The notes: generated from the letters alone by a model not told the origin. A stretch of DNA of 64,000 nt from Acinetobacter sp. WCHA55 (GCF_002165305.2 NZ_CP032285.1:186001-250000), one strand, 5' to 3'. Shown: positions 17,082-25,563, counted from the stretch's first letter. Numbers and translations are program-made.

Positions 17082-17861
17082 ATGGAATTGCCCAATATTA
17101 TTCAACAATTTATCGGAAACAGCGTTTTAGAGCCAAATAAAATTGGTCAGTCGCCATCGGATGTTTATTCTTTTAATCGAAATAATGAAACTTTTTTTCT
17201 TAAGCGATCTAGCACTTTATATACAGAGACCACATACAGTGTCTCTCGTGAAGCGAAAATGTTGAGTTGGCTCTCTGAGAAATTAAAGGTGCCTGAACTC
17301 ATCATGACTTTTCAGGATGAGCAGTTTGAATTCATGATCACTAAAGCGATCAATGCAAAACCAATTTCAGCGCTTTTTTTAACAGACCAAGAATTGCTTG
17401 CTATCTATAAGGAGGCACTCAATCTGTTAAATTCAATTGCTATTATTGATTGTCCATTTATTTCAAACATTGATCATCGGTTAAAAGAGTCAAAATTTTT
17501 TATTGATAACCAACTCCTTGACGATATAGATCAAGATGATTTTGACACTGAATTATGGGGAGACCATAAAACTTACCTAAGTCTATGGAATGAGTTAACC
17601 GAGACTCGTGTTGAAGAAAGATTGGTTTTTTCTCATGGCGATATCACGGATAGTAATATTTTTATAGATAAATTCAATGAAATTTATTTTTTAGATCTTG
17701 GTCGTGCTGGGTTAGCAGATGAATTTGTAGATATATCCTTTGTTGAACGTTGCCTAAGAGAGGATGCATCGGAGGAAACTGCGAAAATATTTTTAAAGCA
17801 TTTAAAAAATGATAGACCTGACAAAAGGAATTATTTTTTAAAACTTGATGAATTGAATTGA
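17082..17861 (+). CDS. aph(3')-VIa: Aminoglycoside 3'-phosphotransferase type VI
   Basis: 259 residues; phosphorylates the 3'-hydroxyl of kanamycin- and amikacin-type aminoglycosides using ATP. Kinase-fold motifs are the catalytic loop SHGDITDSNIF and the metal-binding FLDLGRAGLAD. The ATG at 17082 has AAGGAAAA upstream; the TTG just before it is not the start. It is the cargo of TnaphA6. Confidence 0.97.
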   Translation: MELPNIIQQFIGNSVLEPNKIGQSPSDVYSFNRNNETFFLKRSSTLYTETTYSVSREAKMLSWLSEKLKVPELIMTFQDEQFEFMITKAINAKPISALFLTDQELLAIYKEALNLLNSIAIIDCPFISNIDHRLKESKFFIDNQLLDDIDQDDFDTELWGDHKTYLSLWNELTETRVEERLVFSHGDITDSNIFIDKFNEIYFLDLGRAGLADEFVDISFVERCLREDASEETAKIFLKHLKNDRPDKRNYFLKLDELN

Positions 17862-17886
17862 TTCCAAGCATTATCTAAAAATACTT

Positions 17887-18973
17887 GGCAGAGTAAAACT
17901 TGAAGTGCGACATAAACCACCTAATTAATTTAAAGGGTTTATGGAGTATATAAAATTGTCATACCATCATCTTAACTTTGAAGATCGTACTGCATTAATG
18001 CTTGAGTCAAGAAAAGAAGGCTTTTCAGCCAGAAAATTTGCTGAACTTATTAAAAGACATCCTAGTACGATCTATCGTGAGCTTAAAAGAAATAGCATCA
18101 ATGACGTTTATCAAGCTCAATATGCTTCTGATAACACTTTTGCTAGACGTAGACGTGGTCACAGAAAACTCAAAATCGATTCAATCCTCTGGAAATTTAT
18201 TGTTGAAGCGATCCGTTGTTTATGGTCTCCTCAGCAAATAGCAAAGCGTTTAAAGACATTTCCTGATTTGGATCAAACAATGAATGTAAGCCATACAACG
18301 ATTTATTCAACGATACGAGCATTACCCAAGGGTGAGTTGAAAAAAGACTTATTATCCTGTCTACGTCATGAAAATAAAAAGCGAAAAGCTAACGGTGAAC
18401 CTAAAAAAGATTCTATATTACAGGATATTAAAACTATTCATGAGCGCCCAGCCGAAGTTCAAGAAAGAAAAATACCGGGTCATTGGGAAGCTGATTTAAT
18501 TAAAGGTAAAGACAATAAAAGTTCGATAGCAACACTTATTGAACGAAATACACGGCTCTGTATCTTGGCAACATTACCTGATGCAAAGGCAGAATCAGTG
18601 CGCAAGGCTTTAACTGAAGCTCTGAAATATTTACCTGCAGAACTGCGTAAAACGTTGACCTATGACCGTGGACGTGAGATGTCAGAACATAAAATACTCG
18701 AAGAAGATTTAGGCATAGATGTATATTTCTGTGACCCACATTCACCCTGGCAAAAAGGCACATGCGAAAATATGAATGGTTTAATTAGGCAATATTTACC
18801 TAAAGGGATTGATTTAAATCAGGCAGATCAGCATTATTTAAATCAAGTTGCCATGTCACTGAATACTCGTCCTAGAAAGGCGTTAGATTGGCTTACACCA
18901 TTAGAGAAATTTGCTCAGCTTGTTGATTATCATATGGCTTTTGAAACTGTCGCACCTCATGTTTGAATTCGCC
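17887..18973 (+). mobile_element. ISAba125, right copy (IS30 family)
   Basis: 1087 bp, identical to the left copy and in the same orientation. CAT immediately follows its right end, matching CAT before the left copy. Confidence 0.92.
17941..18966 (+). CDS. ISAba125 transposase, right copy
   Basis: 341 residues, same sequence as 15956-16981, intact. Confidence 0.95.
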   Translation: MEYIKLSYHHLNFEDRTALMLESRKEGFSARKFAELIKRHPSTIYRELKRNSINDVYQAQYASDNTFARRRRGHRKLKIDSILWKFIVEAIRCLWSPQQIAKRLKTFPDLDQTMNVSHTTIYSTIRALPKGELKKDLLSCLRHENKKRKANGEPKKDSILQDIKTIHERPAEVQERKIPGHWEADLIKGKDNKSSIATLIERNTRLCILATLPDAKAESVRKALTEALKYLPAELRKTLTYDRGREMSEHKILEEDLGIDVYFCDPHSPWQKGTCENMNGLIRQYLPKGIDLNQADQHYLNQVAMSLNTRPRKALDWLTPLEKFAQLVDYHMAFETVAPHV

Positions 18974-18998
18974 CATCTTTTTGAGTTCTAGTTAATGA

Positions 18999-19607
18999 TT
19001 AAATATATTCTTCAACCGTACTGGTCATACGTTTTTTCATTTTGTAAGGCTTGTAATGAGGAACATAACAAGGCTTGCAAACTGCTTCATAGGTTTTGGT
19101 ATCAGAATGATAATAAAAGCGATCCAGTGGTTCATAGCCATTGCAATGATGGCAATAACGCTCAAAACCCAATGAAGTGAAGATCATCTTCTGCACAAAT
19201 GCTTGTTTTTTATGTTTTGCTTTAAGTGTAGGTGAGTTTTTGACTTCACAAGAACAGATATAATCTTGGTAGTTATCGAACTCTGGTGCTTCTTGGTGTA
19301 TGTGAACAAACCGATTTATAACTTTTGGATCAAAAATATTCCATTGTTGGTCATGTTCTGAAAATAGGAAATATCCATCTGCACCTGATGGCATTTCTTT
19401 ACTGTATTTCGAGTAATGGATAACATGTTTTTCCGTTGGCTCAAAGTCATTCAGGAACATTCTCAAGGTATTGAGGTTCGGGAATTGGACTTTCATTAAC
19501 TGTGCTTGAGTCACCAGATTGGATCTTGATTCGTAGTTCACCAGAACCATAATTTTACGGCTTTTGTCGATTCTGCCGATGATGTAATTATAGATATGAT
19601 CAGACAT
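18999..19607 (-). CDS. Hypothetical protein with zinc-binding C-terminus
   Basis: 202 residues. Two cysteine pairs in the C-terminal third (YCHHCNGYE and VCKPCY) around LDRFYYH suggest a treble-clef-type metal site. The ATG at 19607 has AGGAGA upstream; in-frame codons further upstream are not needed. Third gene of the unit started at 21170-21198. Its terminator was hit by TnaphA6. Confidence 0.7.
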   Translation of the reverse strand: MSDHIYNYIIGRIDKSRKIMVLVNYESRSNLVTQAQLMKVQFPNLNTLRMFLNDFEPTEKHVIHYSKYSKEMPSGADGYFLFSEHDQQWNIFDPKVINRFVHIHQEAPEFDNYQDYICSCEVKNSPTLKAKHKKQAFVQKMIFTSLGFERYCHHCNGYEPLDRFYYHSDTKTYEAVCKPCYVPHYKPYKMKKRMTSTVEEYI

Positions 19608-19638
19608 TGTATTTTCTCCTATTCTATAGAGATCCATG

Positions 19639-20472
19639 TTAAGAACATGGATCATTCCCAAAAAATGCAATGAGATCGTTGCTCTGGTAGCTAAACTGCA
19701 ATTCGGTGTAGTCCATTTTCAGTGTGCTATCTAAGTACGGTGTAATGTCGAGTTGCACGAATGAATCAATAAATTCACTTTCTGCGCCATACGCATCTAT
19801 TGAGCCTTTGAACAGCTCCAGTACATTGCATGTTACATAGTCGCCAATTTCTGATTTATGTGTCTTACATGATGGTAGTAGTGCCAAGTCATTCAGGATC
19901 ACTTGAACATGAGTGCCATCATATGAGCCTTGATATAGGCTGTAATATTTTTCAGGATTCAAGATACATTCAAGAACTAAATCAAAGTTGTTGCTGTAAG
20001 AGTTACGCGTAGCGACATATACACTTTCTGCTACTGGCTTTTCGACTTTGGTGAGTGTGATTGAGTCTGAATGCTCATGAGCGAACAAAATAGGGTCGTC
20101 TACGTCTTGTTCTTCATCTGGCTCAATGTCCATTAACGCCAAGCGTCTATCTTTGGTTTCTTGGTCGAGAATTTCCCAACCATCGATAGATAAAGTACCG
20201 CCGTCAGCAAGTTGAATGAGAACAGGGGTTTCTTTGTCCTGATCTGTATTGTCCAGAATGGTGAAGATCCCTAGTAATCGAACCCATGAAGTGATTAACT
20301 GGCAAATGGGTAGGTTTTCATTAATTTCATGGCGATTCTTGCAAGACTCGCTAAACATCGCCAGATTTTCAGGGTGATTAATATCAATATAGACATTGTG
20401 CAAAACAGCATCAGCACTGGTGTTGTTTGGTGCTTCGTAGCTCAATTCAATCAATAAGTATTTTTTAGACAT
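19639..20472 (-). CDS. Hypothetical protein
   Basis: 277 residues, acidic, no recognised family. Starts at MSKKYLLIELSYEAPNN; AGGAATATTGATC lies upstream. Second gene of a three-gene minus-strand unit. Confidence 0.65.
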   Translation of the reverse strand: MSKKYLLIELSYEAPNNTSADAVLHNVYIDINHPENLAMFSESCKNRHEINENLPICQLITSWVRLLGIFTILDNTDQDKETPVLIQLADGGTLSIDGWEILDQETKDRRLALMDIEPDEEQDVDDPILFAHEHSDSITLTKVEKPVAESVYVATRNSYSNNFDLVLECILNPEKYYSLYQGSYDGTHVQVILNDLALLPSCKTHKSEIGDYVTCNVLELFKGSIDAYGAESEFIDSFVQLDITPYLDSTLKMDYTELQFSYQSNDLIAFFGNDPCS

Positions 20473-20484
20473 GATCAATATTCC

Positions 20485-21126
20485 TTAGTACAAAACTTCA
20501 GTGCCAACAACGCAATCCAAAAACTTACCTTGCAGATCAAATACTAAAAATTGTTGCAGTTCTTTTTGTGTCGAGTGGATGTTAAAAACAGGCACAATCA
20601 AGCTGTCTTTTTCAAATAGGTTATGGTTGTTAATGACGAAATCATGAGCTGAATAGCAATGACCTTGCAGATATACACCGCAACGCATCAGCTTATCTAA
20701 ATCAAAAGATTGAGAGATGTAGTGAACATCTTCTGGTGCATATTCACTGGCAATATCTCGGCTATATGCAAGATTGACTTGCTTGACCAAGCTTTGTTGA
20801 AAAAAGTCGCTGTCATGCACTTCTGAACGTGCGATGTCAGTAACAACTAAAATGGGTTGTGTTTCCCAAAAAATGCTGAGTAATTGATTAAAATCAAGAT
20901 GCTCAGGGAATTGAACTTTTGAAGTAATAACGCTCCAATCATCAAGGGTTAAAGATAGAAAGTTTCCGTAATGATCAAGCGGAATAACCGTTAATACATT
21001 AAGGTCTTGATGCAATTCTTCGTTATACGAAAAATCAGCAAGGGAATGACCTGTATTTAATTCAGGATTCACAATAATGTTTAATGTTTTAGAACGGTTT
21101 GTAAAAAAATCAAGTACGCTTTTCAT
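20485..21126 (-). CDS. Hypothetical protein
   Basis: 213 residues, no recognised family. The start is the ATG of MKSVLDFFTNRS, placed directly behind the conserved leader AAAACTTGGAGTTGAAGAT. A 38-codon upstream extension runs through the promoter and is rejected. First gene of a three-gene unit. Confidence 0.75.
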   Translation of the reverse strand: MKSVLDFFTNRSKTLNIIVNPELNTGHSLADFSYNEELHQDLNVLTVIPLDHYGNFLSLTLDDWSVITSKVQFPEHLDFNQLLSIFWETQPILVVTDIARSEVHDSDFFQQSLVKQVNLAYSRDIASEYAPEDVHYISQSFDLDKLMRCGVYLQGHCYSAHDFVINNHNLFEKDSLIVPVFNIHSTQKELQQFLVFDLQGKFLDCVVGTEVLY

Positions 21127-21198
21127 ATCTTCAACTCCAAGTTTTAAGCAATTGCTTAGGTATGAATTAATTATATTTGTGAAATATCCCTTAAAAAC
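21127..21198 (-). promoter_or_regulatory. Island-type promoter and hairpin leader (for 20485-21126)
   Basis: Minus strand: TTTGAGAAAAGTTTTT (box GTTTTT at 21193-21198), 17 bp, TATAAT (21170-21175), hairpin AAGC-AATT-GCTT (21146-21157), TAAAACTTGGAG. Confidence 0.8.
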
Positions 21199-21242
21199 TT
21201 TTCTCAAATTACTTATGGAACTGGCAATGAAAAATTTCAATA

Positions 21243-21274
21243 TTTTTTAATCAATTAAAAAACATCGTATACGT
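21243..21274 (-). repeat. Bipartite palindromic repeat, copy 4
   Basis: TTTTTTAATCAATTAAAAAA followed by CATCGTATACG. About 45 bp upstream of the -35-like box. Confidence 0.85.
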
Positions 21275-21291
21275 CATTAAATCTAATGGCA

Positions 21292-21328
21292 TAAAAAAAA
21301 GAGGGTAGACCTTTATTGGATCTCCCTC
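21292..21328 (-). terminator. Terminator of 21347-21877
   Basis: GAGGG-AGA paired with TCT-CCCTC followed on the minus strand by TTTTTTTT. Confidence 0.8.
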
Positions 21329-21346
21329 TATTTGTTTAATGGTTTC

Positions 21347-21877
21347 TTATGACAGGTTGTTTTTAAAGTACTCAATCAGTCTTAAATAAACAGTGTTCGC
21401 CATAAAATGTGAGCTATGCAGCGCATTAAAATCTGCGACATCTTCAAAACATTCTGTCAGTAATGCACTGGCGAAACCTTTATTCCATGTATTGAACTTT
21501 TCCAGTTCTGCATCTGACAGCAAATCATATTGAATCATGTCATTAATGGCTTGGCGTTGTAAATTTATCGCCACATCCATGACTTCGCCCTCAATCAATG
21601 CATGAGAATCATCAGGACTGAATCTAAATGATTCGTGAGCGTCTGCGATGGCTTGAACCTGTAACGGTGCATTGACTTCAATGCAGTAGGCTTGTGACTT
21701 GTGTTGGTGAAATAAAATGACATCCAGTTCAATGTTAAAAATAAACTGCGGATCTGCTTTGGTTGCTACGCCAATCACATTGATGACGCAACTTGGTAAA
21801 CCGTCATACGCTTGGGTGAAGCTTTGTAGCAAGTGGCGCACATTAGCAGTACCAGTATTAAATTTTTGTAGTTGCAT
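21347..21877 (-). CDS. Hypothetical protein
   Basis: 176 residues, no recognised family. Starts at MQLQKFNTGTANVRHLL behind the conserved leader. A longer frame to 21982 covers the promoter and is rejected. Single-gene unit. Confidence 0.75.
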   Translation of the reverse strand: MQLQKFNTGTANVRHLLQSFTQAYDGLPSCVINVIGVATKADPQFIFNIELDVILFHQHKSQAYCIEVNAPLQVQAIADAHESFRFSPDDSHALIEGEVMDVAINLQRQAINDMIQYDLLSDAELEKFNTWNKGFASALLTECFEDVADFNALHSSHFMANTVYLRLIEYFKNNLS

Positions 21878-21948
21878 TGTCGTATCTCCAAGTTTTAAGC
21901 AATGAGCTTTGATGTATTCATTATATCGGTGCATGTGGCCTGTATAAC
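21878..21948 (-). promoter_or_regulatory. Island-type promoter and hairpin leader (for 21347-21877)
   Basis: Minus strand: GAAAAGTTATA (box 21943-21948), 17 bp, TATAAT (21920-21925), hairpin AAGC-TCATT-GCTT (21897-21909), TAAAACTTGGAG. Confidence 0.8.
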
Positions 21949-21994
21949 TTTTCAGTAAAAGTATTACGGCTGATAGGCTCATGGTTTCAAGTTA

Positions 21995-22025
21995 TTTTTA
22001 ATCAATTAAAAACACCGTTTACGGC
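21995..22025 (-). repeat. Bipartite palindromic repeat, copy 5
   Basis: TTTTTAATCAATTAAAAA followed by CACCGTTTACGG, upstream of the promoter at 21920-21948. Confidence 0.85.
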
Positions 22026-22037
22026 CATCATCTTATG

Positions 22038-22065
22038 AAAGGAATAAGCTATGGGTGCTTATTCC
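22038..22065 (-). terminator. Terminator of 22078-22560
   Basis: GGAATAAGC and GCTTATTCC form a 9-bp stem, followed by TTTC on the minus strand. Confidence 0.75.
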
Positions 22066-22077
22066 TGGTGGGTGTGA

Positions 22078-22560
22078 TTAGTGCGGTTCTACGTCATACG
22101 TGTTTTCATTTTCTTTAAGTCTGGCTTTTTCACGCTTCAGTCTTAAACGCTCCTGATGTTCCCTGTATAGGTTGGTGAGTTGACCGACTGGCAAATGTAG
22201 AAACTTTAGATCAATGTTTCTTACCCAACTATCAACAGCAAGCTTTTTGCTTTTTTTAACGTCTGGCACTTCGTAATGATCACGCTTGATTGCGCCTTTT
22301 ACGGCATTTAACACGAGATCCGCGGTAGCTTCATTCCAGCACTTGAATAATTTAATGCCTTTAAACGCCTTATATTTTGCTGGTACTTTTTCACTGTACT
22401 TAAACAGCTCTCCAGTAGATGTCACGGCGATAAACCAGTCACAACGGACAAGCTTCATCGTTTCTATACGTTTTAATTCGTTTTTTTCTCTTTGTTGTTC
22501 TATTTCTTGCATATTTGCAAAGCCGAATAAGTCAGGGTTGTCAATTTTCATAGTCGCCAT
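22078..22560 (-). CDS. Hypothetical basic protein
   Basis: 160 residues, lysine/arginine-rich with a predicted charged helical C-terminus (LRLKREKARLKENEN). No family recognised. AGAGG is somewhat far upstream of the ATG, and the ATG three codons later is possible. It lies behind the terminator of 22640-23074, so it needs read-through or an unseen promoter. Confidence 0.65.
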   Translation of the reverse strand: MATMKIDNPDLFGFANMQEIEQQREKNELKRIETMKLVRCDWFIAVTSTGELFKYSEKVPAKYKAFKGIKLFKCWNEATADLVLNAVKGAIKRDHYEVPDVKKSKKLAVDSWVRNIDLKFLHLPVGQLTNLYREHQERLRLKREKARLKENENTYDVEPH

Positions 22561-22599
22561 TTGAATTTTTTATACCTCTCAATGAACGTTCGGATCTCA

Positions 22600-22632
22600 A
22601 AAAAACCTAGCATTGTTTGGTCAATGCTAGGT
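22600..22632 (-). terminator. Terminator of 22640-23074
   Basis: ACCTAGCATTG and CAATGCTAGGT (11-bp stem) followed by TTTTTTG on the minus strand. Confidence 0.85.
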
Positions 22633-22639
22633 GTTGTGT

Positions 22640-23074
22640 TTATTGGTCTTCAGGCATCATAAAAGTAATGATAGGCTCACCATTCACACCAGGCCCAACC
22701 GTAGCAATATTGGTGATTAAGGTGTCAGAAAAGGTATGCGGTGTATCTTGTAGAGCATATTTAAACTTAACGCTTTGGTCATTAAGTGCAACTGAACCAC
22801 GAACGCTCATGTTCAACATATCAAAGATGGTATATCCCATTAAATCATTGATTTTTTCAGCATCAGCTTCCGTACCATTCGGAAAAATTGCTTTTGCAGC
22901 TGTCAGGTGCTTGTTATACAAGTTGCTTGTAATATAAACAGGGAACTTATAGAACTGTTTGCAATCTTTGGCATGTTCTTCTTTATCGCTAAGGCAAAGA
23001 ATCACGCCCTCTTCTAAAGCGTCTTGTAAAGAAAAAACAGTGATGACTTCAGCACCAGCGAAAAAATTATTCAT
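22640..23074 (-). CDS. Hypothetical protein
   Basis: 144 residues, no recognised family. The start follows a leader of the shared type, here ACATGGAGTAGCT instead of ACTTGGAG. Own promoter at 23117-23144 and own terminator. Confidence 0.7.
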   Translation of the reverse strand: MNNFFAGAEVITVFSLQDALEEGVILCLSDKEEHAKDCKQFYKFPVYITSNLYNKHLTAAKAIFPNGTEADAEKINDLMGYTIFDMLNMSVRGSVALNDQSVKFKYALQDTPHTFSDTLITNIATVGPGVNGEPIITFMMPEDQ

Positions 23075-23144
23075 AATAGCTACTCCATGTTTTAAGCAAT
23101 TGCTTTTGATGTTTTAATTATAATAAATCCATAAACCTTAAAAC
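23075..23144 (-). promoter_or_regulatory. Island-type promoter and hairpin leader (for 22640-23074)
   Basis: Minus strand: AATAGTTTTA (box 23139-23144), 16 bp, TATAAT (23117-23122), hairpin AAGC-AATT-GCTT (23094-23105), TAAAACATGGAG. No copy of the bipartite repeat was found upstream of this one. Confidence 0.75.
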
Positions 23145-23226
23145 TATTTTTTAAAAAAAAGATAGTATTTATTTAGGTTTAACAAATATAATTAATATAG
23201 CTTTTAATATATATTTGGGGTTTTAG

Positions 23227-23724
23227 GTGGTACTAACAGGAACAATTAAAAAATATAATAATGAGCGTGGTTTTGGTTTTATATCTACGAGTAATTTTGG
23301 TGATGTATTTTTCCATATTAAGGATTTTCAGAAAGGCGAACAGCCAATAGTAGGTCGAGAGGTCTATTTCGAGGTAGTTAAAAAAGAAAATAAAAATAGG
23401 GCAATCCATGTTTACTATTCCGACCATGAACAAACGCATGACAAGCAAAAATCATTGCCACTATATCTATGGATAATTTTTATTAGCATAGCTATTGGGG
23501 TGGCATATCTAGGTAGCATTCAATTAAAGAAATATCTATATAAAGATAATCAAACTACAAATGCTATATATCAAAAGCCAGTAGCCTATAAGTGCGATGG
23601 TCGTAAGCATTGCTCTCAAATGCGATCTAAAGAAGAAGCTGATTGGTTTGTGAAAAACTGCCCAGATACCATGATGGATGGTGACGGCGATGGCGATGCT
23701 TGTGAAAATGATTCAAGGTGGTAG
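23227..23724 (+). CDS. Cold-shock domain / membrane helix / Excalibur fusion
   Basis: 165 residues. Residues 1-66 form a cold-shock nucleic-acid-binding domain (TGTIKKYNNERGFGFI, DVFFHIKDF). One membrane helix follows (LYLWIIFISIAIGVAYL), then a C-terminal Excalibur-type calcium-binding motif with CDGRKHC and DGDGDGDACE. The start is GTG behind GGGG. One of the few plus-strand genes in the island and without the island promoter. Substrate and role unknown. Confidence 0.8.
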   Translation: MVLTGTIKKYNNERGFGFISTSNFGDVFFHIKDFQKGEQPIVGREVYFEVVKKENKNRAIHVYYSDHEQTHDKQKSLPLYLWIIFISIAIGVAYLGSIQLKKYLYKDNQTTNAIYQKPVAYKCDGRKHCSQMRSKEEADWFVKNCPDTMMDGDGDGDACENDSRW

Positions 23725-23747
23725 TTGTATAGTTTCAGACAATAAAA

Positions 23748-23780
23748 AATGAGCTATTAATACTTAATTAATAACTCATT
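23748..23780. terminator. Bidirectional hairpin between convergent genes
   Basis: AATGAGCTATTAAT and ATTAATAACTCATT form a nearly perfect stem in the gap between the cold-shock fusion gene and 23794-24132. Confidence 0.75.
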
Positions 23781-23793
23781 CCTTAGGTTGATT

Positions 23794-24132
23794 TTAGATT
23801 TCTGCCAGTGTTTTACCGTCTTGTAATTCATTAATCTGCGCCAGTGTGACAGCTTGAGCGTCATATTCTTCTGTCACATACGATACAATTTCTTCTATTG
23901 AACATTCACCAACTACACCCCAAAGCACAAAATTGGTATGGGTTTTTTCATTCCAGATCTGCTCAACTTGTTCTAGATCCAGATGCCCAATACTCACAAA
24001 AAGGTCATAAGCCAATGCCCAATTTTCGTAACGGCTGACAGATTCATCAATGATAGGATCATCAGACATTAAATAGGTCATCATTGCCTTAGCTTTACAG
24101 AACTTTTGCATTGTTTCGTTTAAAGTTGTCAT
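23794..24132 (-). CDS. Hypothetical protein
   Basis: 112 residues, helical, acidic. No recognised family. Start uncertain: ATG at 24132 (MTTLNETMQK) has GAGATG upstream; ATGs at 24138 and 24141 are alternatives. Own promoter at 24165-24193. Confidence 0.65.
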   Translation of the reverse strand: MTTLNETMQKFCKAKAMMTYLMSDDPIIDESVSRYENWALAYDLFVSIGHLDLEQVEQIWNEKTHTNFVLWGVVGECSIEEIVSYVTEEYDAQAVTLAQINELQDGKTLAEI

Positions 24133-24164
24133 AAACATCATCTCATATTGATTGGTTTAAAATC

Positions 24165-24193
24165 ATTTTATGCTGACAGGTGGTGTCAAAAAC
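24165..24193 (-). promoter_or_regulatory. Island-type promoter (for 23794-24132)
   Basis: Minus strand: TTTTTGAATAAGTTTTT (box 24188-24193), 17 bp, TAAAAT (24165-24170). This leader lacks the hairpin. Confidence 0.75.
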
Positions 24194-24222
24194 TTATTCA
24201 AAAACAAAATTATTCCAAACCA

Positions 24223-24255
24223 TTTTTAATCAATTAAAAAACATCGCTTGCGGTT
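24223..24255 (-). repeat. Bipartite palindromic repeat, copy 6
   Basis: TTTTTAATCAATTAAAAAA followed by CATCGCTTGCGG, about 30 bp upstream of the box at 24188. Confidence 0.85.
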
Positions 24256-24268
24256 TTCATCCTAAAAA

Positions 24269-24284
24269 GGTGCCAAATGGCACC
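24269..24284 (-). terminator. Terminator of 24290-25387
   Basis: GGTGCC and GGCACC stem directly after the stop, followed by TTTTT on the minus strand. Confidence 0.8.
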
Positions 24285-24289
24285 CTAAT

Positions 24290-25387
24290 TTACAGCGATC
24301 CACAACCCTCCTTGTTGAATGCGCCTGGTGGAACCGTCCAGTTATCCGTGAACACTGGTAGGTAATAACTTTCAATTTTGGACTGTACCAGTGCTTCCAT
24401 ATCCTGAATGTCGAATGGCTCAATGCCATTGCTCAGACTGACGACATCGATCTTTGAGCGACTGATCGTACAATCAAACTTTTGTTCATAACCAGCGATC
24501 AGCTGAGCGCGTTCAGGGTAGTAGGTGCTGATGGTTGACCAGATTTTAGGACTGTTGAAGATACAGGTCATGCATGAGCTACGGCCCCAACCTAAGCGAT
24601 ATGGCACTGGTGGAGTAACCTTGTACTTCTCCAGTAACTCCCATACTTGCTCTTCAGTGAAGTGAAGCACGTTCTTCCACCAGTCAACGCGTCTTGCTTT
24701 CTTACCGCTTCTACGGTCGCATGGGTGCGGTTCTAGCTGGTTGTACTTACTGCGGTTTGGTGACTCTTCACGGCGTTCACCAGTGATAAAACAAATGTTC
24801 TTGCCGTCAAAGCGTTCTTGGTTGTTCAATGCTCTGCGTCCGACATCGATCTTTAACGCTGAAGAACACCAGCGCGTCATGAGGCTGGCTGCTTGTTGTG
24901 GGAACTTCAAGCGTGTGCCTGTTTTACTGCGGTTGTTGTCGCGTTCAAGCTTAATTAAGCCCTCTGGTGTTTCTACGAAGTGGGGTTTTGAGTAGCTGTT
25001 TTCTTTGAGCATTTCGCCAAGGAAACCGCCCTCGAGCCAACTGAAGTACAATGGTGTGTCGAATGCCTGAGCGAATGCTTTGGTATAGTTTTCCATGAAC
25101 ACCCAATCCATGAACGGCTGGTTTTCTTCATCAATTTTGTGGTGCCAAAGCTCAATTTTGCTTTTATCTACTCCAGCCTCCAGTAAGCGCAAATACGCTG
25201 CAATCGAATCCTTACCGCCACTTAAGCAGACAATAAAAATGTCATAGATACTTAGATCGATGTCTGGTGCTTCATGAAAAACATGCTCAGCCAGTTCTTT
25301 GTTTAGATCGGTACCAGACAGCAACTCCAGTTGCCCGGCTATTGTTGGGATGATGACTTGATCATCGTACTTATGCGCTGTATTCAC
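24290..25387 (-). CDS. PAPS-reductase-like PP-loop protein
   Basis: 365 residues of the adenine-nucleotide alpha-hydrolase superfamily (PAPS reductase/DndC-like). The PP-loop SGGKDS is at residues 56-61. FITGERREESPNRSKY and cysteines in CSSALK, SCMTCIF and the terminal GCGSL could bind an iron-sulfur cluster as in related enzymes. Phages and plasmids often carry such proteins. No dnd or sulfur-assimilation genes surround it, so its substrate is unknown. Own promoter, leader and terminator. Confidence 0.8.
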   Translation of the reverse strand: MNTAHKYDDQVIIPTIAGQLELLSGTDLNKELAEHVFHEAPDIDLSIYDIFIVCLSGGKDSIAAYLRLLEAGVDKSKIELWHHKIDEENQPFMDWVFMENYTKAFAQAFDTPLYFSWLEGGFLGEMLKENSYSKPHFVETPEGLIKLERDNNRSKTGTRLKFPQQAASLMTRWCSSALKIDVGRRALNNQERFDGKNICFITGERREESPNRSKYNQLEPHPCDRRSGKKARRVDWWKNVLHFTEEQVWELLEKYKVTPPVPYRLGWGRSSCMTCIFNSPKIWSTISTYYPERAQLIAGYEQKFDCTISRSKIDVVSLSNGIEPFDIQDMEALVQSKIESYYLPVFTDNWTVPPGAFNKEGCGSL

Positions 25388-25464
25388 TCGACTTACTCCA
25401 GATTTAAGGCTTTGTGCCTTGCTTGCTATGGATTAAGTATAGAGGGGTGTACCAGGGGAAAAAC
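25388..25464 (-). promoter_or_regulatory. Island-type promoter and hairpin leader (for 24290-25387)
   Basis: Minus strand: TTTTGAGAAAAGTTTTT (box 25459-25464), 17 bp, TATACT (25436-25441), hairpin AGGC-ACAAA-GCCT (25407-25419), TAAATCTGGAG. Confidence 0.8.
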
Positions 25465-25493
25465 TTTTCTCAAAATTTAAAAATATTGAAAAT

Positions 25494-25525
25494 ATTTTAA
25501 CCAATTAAAATCATCGTAAGCGGTT
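25494..25525 (-). repeat. Bipartite palindromic repeat, copy 7
   Basis: ATTTTAACCAATTAAAAT followed by CATCGTAAGCGG; it differs from the consensus by one base in the centre. About 30 bp upstream of the box at 25459. Confidence 0.85.
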
Positions 25526-25538
25526 ATAACGTCTAGCA

Positions 25539-25557
25539 AAACGGCATTGCGCCGTTT
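25539..25557 (-). terminator. Terminator of 25564-26040
   Basis: AAACGGC and GCCGTTT stem right after the stop; TTTTGC follows on the minus strand. Confidence 0.75.
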
Positions 25558-25563
25558 CGGTGG

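Larger units (their letters stand above)
15902..18973. mobile_element. TnaphA6 (ISAba125 composite transposon)
   Basis: Two identical direct copies of ISAba125 (1087 bp each) flank aph(3')-VIa. A 3-bp duplication CAT borders the whole unit, consistent with one transposition event of the composite element. TnaphA6 is known from Acinetobacter plasmids. Confidence 0.95.

Noticed and set aside
20485..21240. Long upstream starts of island genes (for example to 21240, 21982, 27306)
   Set aside because: They run through the promoter and leader. Starts right behind CTTGGAG fit better.
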